This document shows positions 1-7,028 of a DNA stretch of 9,401 nt, in pieces; position 1 is the first letter of the stretch, and each line of letters opens with the position of its first letter. Position numbers and translations under genes: made by a program. The DNA comes from Rubrobacter sp. GTDB taxonomy: Bacteria; Actinomycetota; Rubrobacteria; Rubrobacterales; Rubrobacteraceae. The notes beneath the pieces are model-generated. The model ran no database searches. It was not told the DNA's origin and saw nothing but the letters and a program-made list of their open reading frames with translations. The stretch lies in assembly GCA_019247245.1 (NCBI GenBank), contig JAFAPF010000395.1, forward strand, positions 1 to 9,401, given 5' to 3'.

Positions 1-2
1 CC

Positions 3-1046
3 TTCCCCGATCTCAGCAAGGACCCGAACTCTGGCCTTTTGAACCGAGCGACTCAGGGGCTCTACCCTCCGGGCTCGACATTCAAGGTTATAACGACCGC
101 TGCGGCTATCGAAGCGGGGTTAAAACCGACGGATAAGTTCGAGGATAACGGAACCTACGAAACGCCGGGGTATACCGTATACAACTTCCAAGGCAAGAAA
201 TACGGGGACGTGACCTTCAAGCAAGCCCTCGCGAATTCTATAAACGCCATCTTCGCTAGGATAGGATACGATTACGTAGGCCCCCAGAAGCTGGCACAGA
301 CAGCCCAGGACTTCGGCTTCGGCGTCCCTTACAAAGACTTCCCACTGCCCGTGAGCACCAGCGAGCTCAGTGAACTCCCGCCCGAGCAGTGGGCTCAAGG
401 AGGTACGGCTCAGATCTCCTTCGGTCAGGGTCCGGTGGTGAGCAACGTCTTCGAGATGGGTCTCGTGGCCGCAACTATCGCCAACGAAGGGACCATGATG
501 GAGCCCCGCATCGTCCGGGAGATCCGCTCGCCGGACGGCATGGTTATCGACAAGCCAACCTCCCGCGTCCGAAAGCGTGTGCTGGACAAGGATACCGCTA
601 AAACTGTCAACGATATGATGCAGAGTGTTATAACTGACGTCGAAACCACAGGGCAGATTCCCGGCGTCAAGGTGGCCGCAAAGACCGGAACTGCGGAAGC
701 CCCGGGCAACGAGCTCCACTCCTGGTTTATCGCCTTCGCCCCTGCGGACGACGCCAAAATCGCCGTGGCGGTACTCGTCGAGAACGGGCAGGAGGGTTAT
801 AAGGCCGCCCTCCCCATCGCTCGCCGCATGCTGGAGACCTACCTCGGCCCCCAGCAAACCCCTCAGAACACCCAACAACCCGCTACCTCCCAGAGCCGTC
901 CGGAGGCTACCAACCCAAGCGCCCCACCCGCTCAACCAAAGAACGCGTCTCCCTTCCAGGTGCCTTTCCAGAATCCCGGTCAAAGCCCAGTCCAAGTACC
1001 CGGTAAGGGCTCGGGTCAGAACCCTGGCCAGAGCCCAGGCGGTTAA
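3..1046 (+). CDS. pbpA: Class B penicillin-binding protein (PbpA-like transpeptidase), 5' end cut off by window
   Basis: This is the DD-transpeptidase part of a membrane-anchored class B PBP, which cross-links peptidoglycan stem peptides outside the membrane. The frame is open from base 3, so the real start and the N-terminal anchor and pedestal domain lie upstream; 347 residues are visible. All three active-site motifs are present. The SxxK motif is STFK in PPGSTFKVIT, with the nucleophile Ser encoded at 75-77. SxN is SIN in ALANSINAIF (237-245), and KTG is in AAKTGTAE (about 681-689). After the domain ends near LETYLG, about 65 residues form a Pro/Gln/Asn/Ser-rich tail with a repeated NPGQSP motif, probably a disordered periplasmic extension. 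The Ser/Thr kinase follows 17 nt later, the arrangement known from actinobacterial rodA-pbpA-pknA/pknB clusters; this supports PbpA rather than the divisome FtsI. The family call is firm; the paralogue assignment rests on context. Confidence 0.93.
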   Translation, partial: FPDLSKDPNSGLLNRATQGLYPPGSTFKVITTAAAIEAGLKPTDKFEDNGTYETPGYTVYNFQGKKYGDVTFKQALANSINAIFARIGYDYVGPQKLAQTAQDFGFGVPYKDFPLPVSTSELSELPPEQWAQGGTAQISFGQGPVVSNVFEMGLVAATIANEGTMMEPRIVREIRSPDGMVIDKPTSRVRKRVLDKDTAKTVNDMMQSVITDVETTGQIPGVKVAAKTGTAEAPGNELHSWFIAFAPADDAKIAVAVLVENGQEGYKAALPIARRMLETYLGPQQTPQNTQQPATSQSRPEATNPSAPPAQPKNASPFQVPFQNPGQSPVQVPGKGSGQNPGQSPGG

Positions 1047-1049
1047 CGC

Positions 1050-1055
1050 TATAAT
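1050..1055 (+). promoter_or_regulatory. Perfect -10 hexamer TATAAT just before the kinase
   Basis: TATAAT lies in the 17-nt gap between the PBP stop and the kinase start. A transcript started at the usual distance would begin around 1061-1064, on or next to the TTG start codon, which would make it leaderless. No convincing -35 hexamer is visible 16-18 nt upstream, and no Shine-Dalgarno sequence precedes the TTG. Leaderless mRNAs are common in actinobacteria, but they normally start with AUG or GUG. This may be an internal promoter that lets the kinase be expressed apart from the upstream wall genes, or a chance match in an AT-rich gap. Confidence 0.4.
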
Positions 1056-1063
1056 GTTTTAAG

Positions 1064-3004
1064 TTGGAACAACTTGTAGACAATCGCTACCGTATCATCA
1101 GGCCCTTAGGTTCCGGAGGCATGGCTGAGGTCTACCTCGCTCACGACGACGTCCTGAGTCGGGACGTCGCACTCAAAGTCATGACCGAACGCTACGCCTA
1201 CGATGATGAATTTGTCGAACGCTTCAAGCGTGAGGCCCAGAGTGCCGCCGCACTCTCGCATCCGAATATAGTCTCTATCTATGACCGGGGCGAGTCCAAG
1301 GATGGGACGTACTATATAGCGATGGAGTACCTGCCCGGTGGCACCTTGAAGGACCGCCTCTTAAAGCGTGGGGCTTTGCCACCCCGGACGGCGGCGGCGG
1401 TGGCGCTTCAGATCGCCGAAGCTTTGTGGGTTGCCCACCGCGCCGGGGTCGTTCACCGGGACATAAAGCCCCACAATGTCCTTATCACTGCCGCTGGCAA
1501 CGTCAAGGTTGGAGATTTCGGCATAGCGCGCGCTGCTTCGTCGAGCACCATGACGAAGACGGGTTCGATACTGGGCACAGCTCACTATATTTCTCCAGAG
1601 CAGGCGATGGGCGAGCCGGTGAGTCCTCAGAGCGACCTGTACTCTCTGGGTGTAGTCCTCTACGAGATGCTTACTGGAGAACTACCCTACGATGCGGAGA
1701 CCCCAATAGGCATCGCGATGAAGCACGTCAATGGCTACCTCGTGTCTCCCCGACAGTTGAACCCCGACGTGCCTGAGGGTATAGACGCTATCACCGTACG
1801 GCTCCTGGCGAAGAATATCGATGAGCGCTACGCCGACGCCGCGGAGCTTATAGAAGATCTGGAGCGGGTGATCAACGGTCTCGAACCGGCGAAGGCCACG
1901 ACCCGCCTCACGAGCCGTCTCGTACCCGCGAGAGGTATGGCGCGAATCCGCCACAGCACGGCGCCGACACCATCGCCCCCGCCCCAACCGAACGACAATC
2001 GGGACAGCGCACCCAGGAGAAGGTTGCCCTGGGTGCCAGTTCTGCTCCTACTACTGCTCCTCGCCCTTCTCAGCGGAATCTCCTATGCCTTCGCACAGGG
2101 ACTGCTGTCTCCGACCCCGGAGGTTCAGGTCCCGAGCCTGGTTGGCGCTACCTCTATAGAGGAGGCGCAAAAATTGGCCGGCGAGGACTTCACGGTCACC
2201 GAAGGATCTCGCAAAGAGAGCAAAGAACCCGTCGGCACGGTTATAGCTCAGGATCCCAACGTGGGAACAGAAAAGTCCAAAGGGTCAACCATCTCCGTGG
2301 ACGTCAGCGGCACGCAAATCGCGGATCTTCCGGACGTCAAGGGCCAGACGCGCGAGGAAGCCGAGCGAATCCTTAAAGGAGCGGGCTTCGAGGTTGAAGC
2401 GACGGCCGGAGACAGCAGCGTGCAGGAAAAGAACCTCGTTACCGATCAGGACCCCCAGGGTGGCGAGGGCCAAACCGCCAAGGTAGGATCGACCGTCACG
2501 ATCACGGTCGGCAGCGGTCCAAAAACTGTACAGGTCCCCAGCCTCTATAACCTTACCACCGCAGCTGCAAAACAGACCCTTGAGGGGGTGAGCCTATCAC
2601 TTGGTAACCAGACGGAAGCTCCGAACGACCAGGTACCTAAGGGGCAGATCGTCGACCAACAACCAGCTGCCGGCACAGAGGTGAGCCCGGGCAGCTCCAT
2701 AGACATCACCGTCAGTTCTGGGCCAAGGCAGCTACCAATCCCGGACGTCGTGGGCAGAAACGCCGAGGAGGCCAAGCAGACGATATGGGATGCGGGGTTC
2801 GGCTACGTCGTCGAAACGGTCCAGAGCAACCAGCCTGCGGGGACGGTGGTCTCGACCGACCCTTCAGGTGGCACACTGCTTGATCCTAATTTGAGGAGCG
2901 TAACCATCAACCAGAGCTCAGGACCGCCGCCGCCATCACCGTCATCCCAGCCCGCCAACAAGACGGGCAATAGCAAAGCCATTCCCAAGGGCAAAAGTGG
3001 GTAA
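1064..3004 (+). CDS. pknB: PknB-like membrane Ser/Thr protein kinase with four PASTA domains
   Basis: This 646-residue transmembrane receptor kinase is expected to sense muropeptides or lipid II outside the cell and phosphorylate wall and division proteins inside. The kinase domain spans about residues 8-270. It has glycine loop GSGGMAEVY (16-24), VALK Lys38, alpha-C Glu57, HRDIKPHN (131-138, catalytic Asp133), DFG (151-153) and GTAHYISPEQA. In the activation loop, Thr164 and Thr166 of MTKTGSILGT align with the autophosphorylation pair of mycobacterial PknB. A Pro-rich juxtamembrane linker leads to one membrane helix (about 324-346). Four PASTA domains follow, at about 353-416, 420-485, 489-553 and 557-620, then a Ser/Pro/Lys tail. 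The TTG start is forced: an in-frame TAA lies at 1052-1054, no ATG follows before the kinase fold, and YRIIRPLGSG begins properly at residue 9. There is no second kinase (PknA) downstream, so this may be the cluster's only kinase, unless one lies upstream of the window. Confidence 0.96.
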   Translation: MEQLVDNRYRIIRPLGSGGMAEVYLAHDDVLSRDVALKVMTERYAYDDEFVERFKREAQSAAALSHPNIVSIYDRGESKDGTYYIAMEYLPGGTLKDRLLKRGALPPRTAAAVALQIAEALWVAHRAGVVHRDIKPHNVLITAAGNVKVGDFGIARAASSSTMTKTGSILGTAHYISPEQAMGEPVSPQSDLYSLGVVLYEMLTGELPYDAETPIGIAMKHVNGYLVSPRQLNPDVPEGIDAITVRLLAKNIDERYADAAELIEDLERVINGLEPAKATTRLTSRLVPARGMARIRHSTAPTPSPPPQPNDNRDSAPRRRLPWVPVLLLLLLLALLSGISYAFAQGLLSPTPEVQVPSLVGATSIEEAQKLAGEDFTVTEGSRKESKEPVGTVIAQDPNVGTEKSKGSTISVDVSGTQIADLPDVKGQTREEAERILKGAGFEVEATAGDSSVQEKNLVTDQDPQGGEGQTAKVGSTVTITVGSGPKTVQVPSLYNLTTAAAKQTLEGVSLSLGNQTEAPNDQVPKGQIVDQQPAAGTEVSPGSSIDITVSSGPRQLPIPDVVGRNAEEAKQTIWDAGFGYVVETVQSNQPAGTVVSTDPSGGTLLDPNLRSVTINQSSGPPPPSPSSQPANKTGNSKAIPKGKSG

Positions 3005-3016
3005 GGAAGACGATTT

Positions 3017-3289
3017 CTAGAACTCTCCGAGGACTTCGCGGTTAACGTAGTGCCTAAGGGTTGATACCGGAACGTCACGGGGCGGATCTACCTCGACAAA
3101 GCTGTGGCGACCAATGGCATTCTCACGAATCCACTCTTTGGTCACCGGCTTAGTCCTTTCCGTATCGTATCCGGTCTCGTAGTAGAGTGTTCGCAGGTCC
3201 CCAGGAGATAGCTCTACCACTAGCATAGGGTAACGACCAGGAGAGTACGCCAGGATCTTCGCTTCGTTCTCGGATGCTCTAAGGCCCAT
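3017..3289 (-). CDS. Small unrecognised protein, 90 residues
   Basis: I do not recognise this family. It is a soluble, charged protein that starts MGLRASENEAKILAYSPGRY and ends in REVLGEF. It has no signal peptide, membrane helix or Cys cluster. It looks real because it has balanced amino-acid use, several aromatic residues, and fills a gap between genes instead of shadowing one. It converges on the kinase gene with only 12 nt between the two stops, and I see no terminator hairpin there. The ATG has no clear Shine-Dalgarno. A TAAACT hexamer lies about 6 nt upstream of the ATG on the coding strand, so a leaderless transcript is possible. A 7-bp inverted repeat lies further upstream. Without a homologue its function is unknown. 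Confidence 0.6.
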   Translation of the reverse strand: MGLRASENEAKILAYSPGRYPMLVVELSPGDLRTLYYETGYDTERTKPVTKEWIRENAIGRHSFVEVDPPRDVPVSTLRHYVNREVLGEF

Positions 3290-3313
3290 GCGGTGAGTTT
3301 ACAGCAGAGCGCG

Positions 3314-3333
3314 CCCTGAAAGTCCCTTCAGGG
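3314..3333. promoter_or_regulatory. Inverted repeat between divergent genes, possible operator
   Basis: CCCTGAA and TTCAGGG form a perfect 7-bp inverted repeat around a 6-nt centre. It sits in the 115-nt space between the minus-strand small gene (start at 3289) and the plus-strand beta-CASP gene (start at 3405). There is no T-run on either side, so a terminator is unlikely. The position suits an operator or hairpin acting on one or both divergent promoters. The winged-helix protein encoded at 5931-6284 is a possible ligand, but that is only inference. Confidence 0.35.
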
Positions 3334-3341
3334 GCCCATGA

Positions 3342-3399
3342 TAAAATCATCAACGTATATGAGACAACCAGAGAACAATTTTTATATTCGCGGAGGGAG
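3342..3399 (+). promoter_or_regulatory. AT-rich leader with candidate -10 elements and a strong ribosome binding site for the beta-CASP gene
   Basis: Two hexamers could serve as a -10: TAAAAT at 3342-3347 and TATATT at 3383-3388. Neither has a good -35 at standard spacing. The ribosome binding site is clear: GGAGGGAG at 3392-3399, with its GGAGG core 8 nt before the ATG at 3405. This fixes the start of the beta-CASP gene. It also contrasts with the kinase and the 90-residue gene, which lack such a site. Confidence 0.45.
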
Positions 3400-3404
3400 A
3401 ACCG

Positions 3405-5927
3405 ATGTCAGATCCCATACCCAAAGACGAAGAAACTGAGGAAGCAGACTCTTCGACGGACGCCGGCAAGCTTGCATCGCCTCCTCTCCCACCGAAGAAT
3501 TTGCCGGAGGAACTCCTGCAGAACCGCCTCTCCCGGCTGGAGACGAGAAGAATGCTTGCGGAGCTGTGTAAAAACATCCCAGGCCTCGAAGAAGCTCTGC
3601 TTCCCAGAGGCATCCAAGCCGATGCGCTGACCCGCAAATCCGGCGGTAGCGCAACGATCCTAAAAGGTGTCTCCCGCAGGATCATGAACGACGCCGCCGC
3701 GTGGGGGGCATTCCGCACCGCTGTTGGAGAGCAGATACCATCTGAAACCTTCAAGACTCTGGGCAACCTCACGCCCGAGAATATAGAAGAGCTCCCCTCG
3801 ACCCACACTACGGAGGAGCTGCTGCTCGCTGCCCTGTGCGGCGAGGCAGAACCCGAGTACGAAGTCGTGGAAGCTTTAATCTCAGCCTGGCGCGAGGAGA
3901 AAGGAGAGGCTAAAAAAAGGGCTACGGACGACGCTTATATTGCAGACCTCGAGTCACAGCTGGAGCGCCTAAAGCACGAGAATGAGCAGCTCTCGTTCGC
4001 CTCCAAGATGGCTGACGAGCAGGTCGCAGCTCTCAAGCGCGAGGTCGAGATCTTGCGCGATGAGAAAGAGGACACTACAACCCAGGCGAGAAAGGCCGAA
4101 GAAAGGCTCGCGGCCGCTATGGACCTCAGAGACCAGATGAGCGAGAAGGTAGTGGAATCCGAGCGAAGGGTCCAACACCTCGAGCGTGTCCTCGAGAGTG
4201 AACGTGAGGCTTATTCCGTCGCCGCCAAGCGCTTAGAGGAGATGCACGAGGAGTTGGGGCAGGTGGTCGCCGAGCGCGACGATATTCGGGACGCCTTGAA
4301 GCACGCTCGTTTTACCGACGAGGGGTTCGGGAACCTTCTCGTCCGTGCGGTCAAAAATGAGGTGAGTGCTCTTCCCAACTCCTTAGACGCCACGGCCCAT
4401 ACCGCCCAGCTTATGGAGTTTATGGGCAGCGTACTTCGCGCCTACGCCGAGCTTCGTGAGCACCGCTCCTCCGGCGTCCACGGAGCAGGCGAAGAGTCTG
4501 AAGATTCGGACGACCCGTCTCAACCCCGCGTCGTTGATCCTGGCACGGACGTGTTCGCAGAGTTCCCTGGTACGCCTAATGGTGGCGCGCCGAACGGGGA
4601 GGAACAGCTCGAGCTCGCGAAAGTGAACGCGACCGTCATAAGGTCCCGACCGACGCTCTCGTTCAAGGCTTTGGGCGGGGCTGGTGAGGTGGGCGGCAGC
4701 AGCCACTTTCTGGATTTCGGACGTACGCATGTGCTCGTAGATGCCGGTATAAGACCCGACAGCCGGGGTTTGTCTGCACCGAACTTTCGGGCACTAAAGG
4801 GGCTCGACGCAGTGGTGATCACGCACGCTCATCTAGATCATTGTGGGGCGTTGCCGCTCCTAGTTCGGGACCAGCCGGATGTGTCGATCTACTGCACGCC
4901 ACCCTCGGCCAAGCTCATCGCCTCAGCACTTAACGACCATGCGGCGATGAGCGGGGGTCTGCCTGGAGGAGCTCCTCTGCATGAGGTAAAAAAGCGCCTC
5001 TACCCCATGCCGTTCGGTGAGCCGGCAAAGGTTGGCGATGCCAAGATCACCCTGACAGAGAGTGGCCATATCCTCGGTGCAGCAAGCGTGCTGTTCGAGA
5101 CCGACTCGGCCACTGTCTTTCACACGGGGGACATCTGCCTCGAAGACCACTTCTCCATTCCCTCAGCACGCTTGCCCAACGTCAAGGACATAGACCTCCT
5201 TATCATGGAAGCCACGCTCGCGGATCGGAAGCCCCAACCTTTTAGCGAATCGGTACGGAAGATGATCGAGGTCATCAACGAAACCACCGTGAAGCGTGAG
5301 GGCATTGTCCTGATCCCGACTTATGCACTGGGCCAGGCGCAGGAGATCATCCTTGGCCTCAAGCACTACGGAAAGGAATATGGCCTCGACAGCGATGTCT
5401 TTATCTACGTGGACGGCTCGGTGGTCACGACCTCCGAGCGGCTCTACGCCGAGCAGCTCGGCTACATGAAGCCATATCTGCAGCATACGGACCCAAAGGA
5501 GCTGTTCTACGGAGAGAACATCCGACCCGTAGCCAACGACGATAAGGCTCGCGAGCGGGTACTCTCGAACCCGTGCGCCATCATTGCCTCGCCGGTGACG
5601 ATGCAGGGGGGGGCGTCAGCCTTTTATCGGAGGCACCTGCAGGATGATCCCTCGAACACTGTGATCCTACCGTCCAACGCTTCCGCCTCTTATGGCACTT
5701 ACCAGGCTCCGGCTGAGGAGGAGGGCTGGCGGGTAGAGAAGGTTAGCTTCGCTGCACACTGCACCCAGGACCAGCTCTTAGGCATCACTGAGAAGCTGAC
5801 GCCGCGCCAGATCATACTCATTCACGGTTCTAGGCGCCGTATAAGCGACCTCGCCTACCGGCTCGCTCCGAATTACAAGATCCATACGCCCGCCATTGGC
5901 GAAACCATCCGCACAGTACTTCAATAG
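3405..5927 (+). CDS. Coiled-coil protein fused to a metallo-beta-lactamase/beta-CASP nuclease domain
   Basis: This 840-residue protein is predicted to be a cytoplasmic metal-dependent RNase (less likely a DNase). Residues 1-30 are acidic and Pro-rich. Residues 31-170 look helical and are unrecognised. Residues 175-300 are a long Glu/Lys/Arg-rich coiled coil, and 355-405 an acidic, Gly/Pro-rich linker. The catalytic half starts near residue 417 with GGAGEVGGS and DAG (Asp446). It continues with HAHLDH (474-479), His555 in SGHILGAA, Asp576 in HTGDI, beta-CASP motif A Glu602 in MEAT, the segment IPTYALGQAQEI, His785 in FAAHC, and His807 in LIHGS. All expected zinc ligands are present. The order resembles CPSF-73/archaeal-type beta-CASP enzymes more than RNase J, and no KH domain is seen. 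The motif C His is followed by Ser instead of the usual acidic residue. The N-terminal half roughly doubles the usual size. A ribosome binding site supports the ATG. A winged-helix gene follows after 3 nt. The enzyme class is sure; the target and pathway are unknown. Confidence 0.9.
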   Translation: MSDPIPKDEETEEADSSTDAGKLASPPLPPKNLPEELLQNRLSRLETRRMLAELCKNIPGLEEALLPRGIQADALTRKSGGSATILKGVSRRIMNDAAAWGAFRTAVGEQIPSETFKTLGNLTPENIEELPSTHTTEELLLAALCGEAEPEYEVVEALISAWREEKGEAKKRATDDAYIADLESQLERLKHENEQLSFASKMADEQVAALKREVEILRDEKEDTTTQARKAEERLAAAMDLRDQMSEKVVESERRVQHLERVLESEREAYSVAAKRLEEMHEELGQVVAERDDIRDALKHARFTDEGFGNLLVRAVKNEVSALPNSLDATAHTAQLMEFMGSVLRAYAELREHRSSGVHGAGEESEDSDDPSQPRVVDPGTDVFAEFPGTPNGGAPNGEEQLELAKVNATVIRSRPTLSFKALGGAGEVGGSSHFLDFGRTHVLVDAGIRPDSRGLSAPNFRALKGLDAVVITHAHLDHCGALPLLVRDQPDVSIYCTPPSAKLIASALNDHAAMSGGLPGGAPLHEVKKRLYPMPFGEPAKVGDAKITLTESGHILGAASVLFETDSATVFHTGDICLEDHFSIPSARLPNVKDIDLLIMEATLADRKPQPFSESVRKMIEVINETTVKREGIVLIPTYALGQAQEIILGLKHYGKEYGLDSDVFIYVDGSVVTTSERLYAEQLGYMKPYLQHTDPKELFYGENIRPVANDDKARERVLSNPCAIIASPVTMQGGASAFYRRHLQDDPSNTVILPSNASASYGTYQAPAEEEGWRVEKVSFAAHCTQDQLLGITEKLTPRQIILIHGSRRRISDLAYRLAPNYKIHTPAIGETIRTVLQ

Positions 5928-5930
5928 GTC

Positions 5931-6284
5931 GTGAAGGGGAAGACCGTCCTACCTGAAGTCACCCTACTCTACGACGCCCGCGGCGCGCGCCCTGAGAAAG
6001 CCGCCGGCATCGGGGAGTTTTGGTACGAGCTGGAGGTATGGGAGCTGCCCCTCTCCCCCACAGTCCGCGTCTTCTACACGGCCTTATGCTCTTTTCTCGC
6101 ACACGGTCAGATCAACCGCCAAGACCTTCGGGGCACCCTCAAGGACCGTACAGACGAAGAGATAGTGAATGCCCTCCAGGACCTCGTCCGCCATAACCTC
6201 CTAGCACCAACCGACAGGTTTATCAACAGCAGCGATACCCTGCGAGGGTATGAAGTACGCTCGGTGCGCGATTTCGAGAGCTAA
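5931..6284 (+). CDS. Small probable winged-helix protein paired with the beta-CASP nuclease
   Basis: This 117-residue protein is likely to bind nucleic acid. Residues about 41-92 (LSPTVRVFYTALCSFLAHGQ onward) read as a winged helix: a first helix with the LSPTVRVFY pattern common in replication-initiator and phage-type HTH proteins, a turn at HGQINRQDL, then a helix with EEIVNALQDLVRHNLL. The N-terminus (LPEVTLLYDA) and the C-terminal strand (GYEVRSVRD) may complete the fold. There is no membrane segment. The GTG start lies 3 nt after the nuclease stop with only a weak AGG before it, so translation is probably coupled to the upstream gene and the products made in fixed ratio. It could be an autoregulator, or a subunit that gives the nuclease its target. 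The fold call is from pattern only. Confidence 0.72.
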   Translation: MKGKTVLPEVTLLYDARGARPEKAAGIGEFWYELEVWELPLSPTVRVFYTALCSFLAHGQINRQDLRGTLKDRTDEEIVNALQDLVRHNLLAPTDRFINSSDTLRGYEVRSVRDFES

Positions 6285-6317
6285 TCCTTGTCGTTGCGTC
6301 AAAAGATCCCTTCTTCC

Positions 6318-6341
6318 CCAGGTTTCCTGGATACTATAGTA
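6318..6341. terminator. Weak hairpin and palindrome after the nuclease operon
   Basis: CCAGG-TTT-CCTGG (6318-6330) forms a short 5-bp hairpin 34 nt after the winged-helix stop. A perfect 10-bp palindrome, TACTATAGTA, follows at 6332-6341. There is no T-run, so intrinsic termination would be weak. The spot lies between convergent genes, where a terminator is expected. The palindrome also resembles a -10 element. Confidence 0.25.
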
Positions 6342-6358
6342 ACCCTCCACTCTCTTCG

Positions 6359-6817
6359 TTAATTTCCCCACTTCTTCGTTACCCGAATATTGTAAAGTTT
6401 TACCGAGTAAAATGCGTCTGCATGGGATGCTCTTTTCCCGAAAGAAGATCCGAGAGTGTATACGGGGCTTCGGTCCACTTCCGGCCTGCCCCTGGTGAGG
6501 GCTGCCAAGTCTACCAGCCGACCCAGAATTCGCAGGCAGAAACCACCCAAGACCTCATCGGAGTCGTCTACTCGCCCATGGGCCTTTGCCACAAAGAGGC
6601 CCTTCGTCTTCCATACCCCGTCTTCATAAACAGCGAAGGTTTGGCAGGCTGCCTCACCAGCCTCCTCCGACCAGCCGAGGATTCGACCCGAGTAGCCCGA
6701 CGGATCGAGGCTGTAGTGGCTAAGCTCTTCATGCATGAGGTCCTCGTCAGTTTCAGCTGCGGCGCCTTGAAGAAGTCCGAGTATAAGGCGTACCTTCGGG
6801 CCGTTAGCAGCCTCCAT
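6359..6817 (-). CDS. Unrecognised protein, 152 residues
   Basis: I cannot assign this ORF. It starts MEAANGPKVRLILGLLQGAA and has a mixed acidic composition, with a stretch reading like folded protein (FAVYEDGVWKTKGLFVAKAH) followed by a possible helix (DEVLGGFCLRILGRL). The C-terminal 40 residues look less regular. It lies third on the minus strand behind the SDR gene and the broken small gene, whose reading frame ends inside its first codons; that overlap is typical of an operon. The ribosome binding site is poor: AAGG abuts the ATG, and a GAGGGG lies about 19 nt upstream. A plus-strand ORF covers the same DNA (6422-6823), but the minus frame is longer and fits the direction of its neighbours. 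It may be decaying along with them. Confidence 0.45.
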   Translation of the reverse strand: MEAANGPKVRLILGLLQGAAAETDEDLMHEELSHYSLDPSGYSGRILGWSEEAGEAACQTFAVYEDGVWKTKGLFVAKAHGRVDDSDEVLGGFCLRILGRLVDLAALTRGRPEVDRSPVYTLGSSFGKRASHADAFYSVKLYNIRVTKKWGN

Positions 6818-7017
6818 CCTTAGAACCAGCTACTTTCCCCTCGCGCTTAACCTCTACGCTGAGCATAGCCACACGCCCCAGTGCCGCTGCATGTTCCAGG
6901 CCGCTCAAGAGACGCTGAGAAACGGCAAGCCGTCTCTTCTATCTCACGCTGGACCGCCAGGGGAGCATTCAGCCTCTTCGCGATAGCGCCGCAGCCTCGT
7001 GAGCGCGCTCTCTTCGA
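6804..7017 (-). pseudogene. Probable frameshifted small gene, about 71 codons, behind the SDR gene
   Basis: No single frame crosses this stretch, but three successive minus-strand frames each look coding. The first starts with a TTG at 7017, 8 nt after an AAGGA that overlaps the SDR stop, and reads LGFEESALTRLRRYREEAE. The second continues as KRLNAPLAVQREIEETA. The third reads RRLAVSQRLLSGLEHAAALG, then VAMLSVEVKREGKVAG, to a TAA at 6804-6806. Joined, they make one helical, charged protein ending within the start of the next gene. Two small indels, near 6970 and 6935, would explain the breaks. The protein family is unknown. The alternative is unrelated noise, but the ribosome binding site and end overlap argue for a former gene. 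Confidence 0.42.
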
Positions 7018-7028
7018 AGCCCAAGACT

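Noticed and set aside
120..995. Long minus-strand ORF (291 codons) opposite the PBP
   Set aside because: It is a shadow of the transpeptidase gene, whose active-site motifs are unmistakable. The opposite frame has no recognisable domain.
4650..5927. Naming the beta-CASP gene RNase J (rnj)
   Set aside because: The motif order and spacing near the C-terminus resemble CPSF-73/archaeal-type enzymes, and the long N-terminal coiled-coil half is absent from RNase J.
6422..6823. Plus-strand ORF of 133 codons
   Set aside because: It covers the same DNA as the longer minus-strand 152-codon ORF, which fits the direction and end overlap of its neighbours. The choice is not certain.
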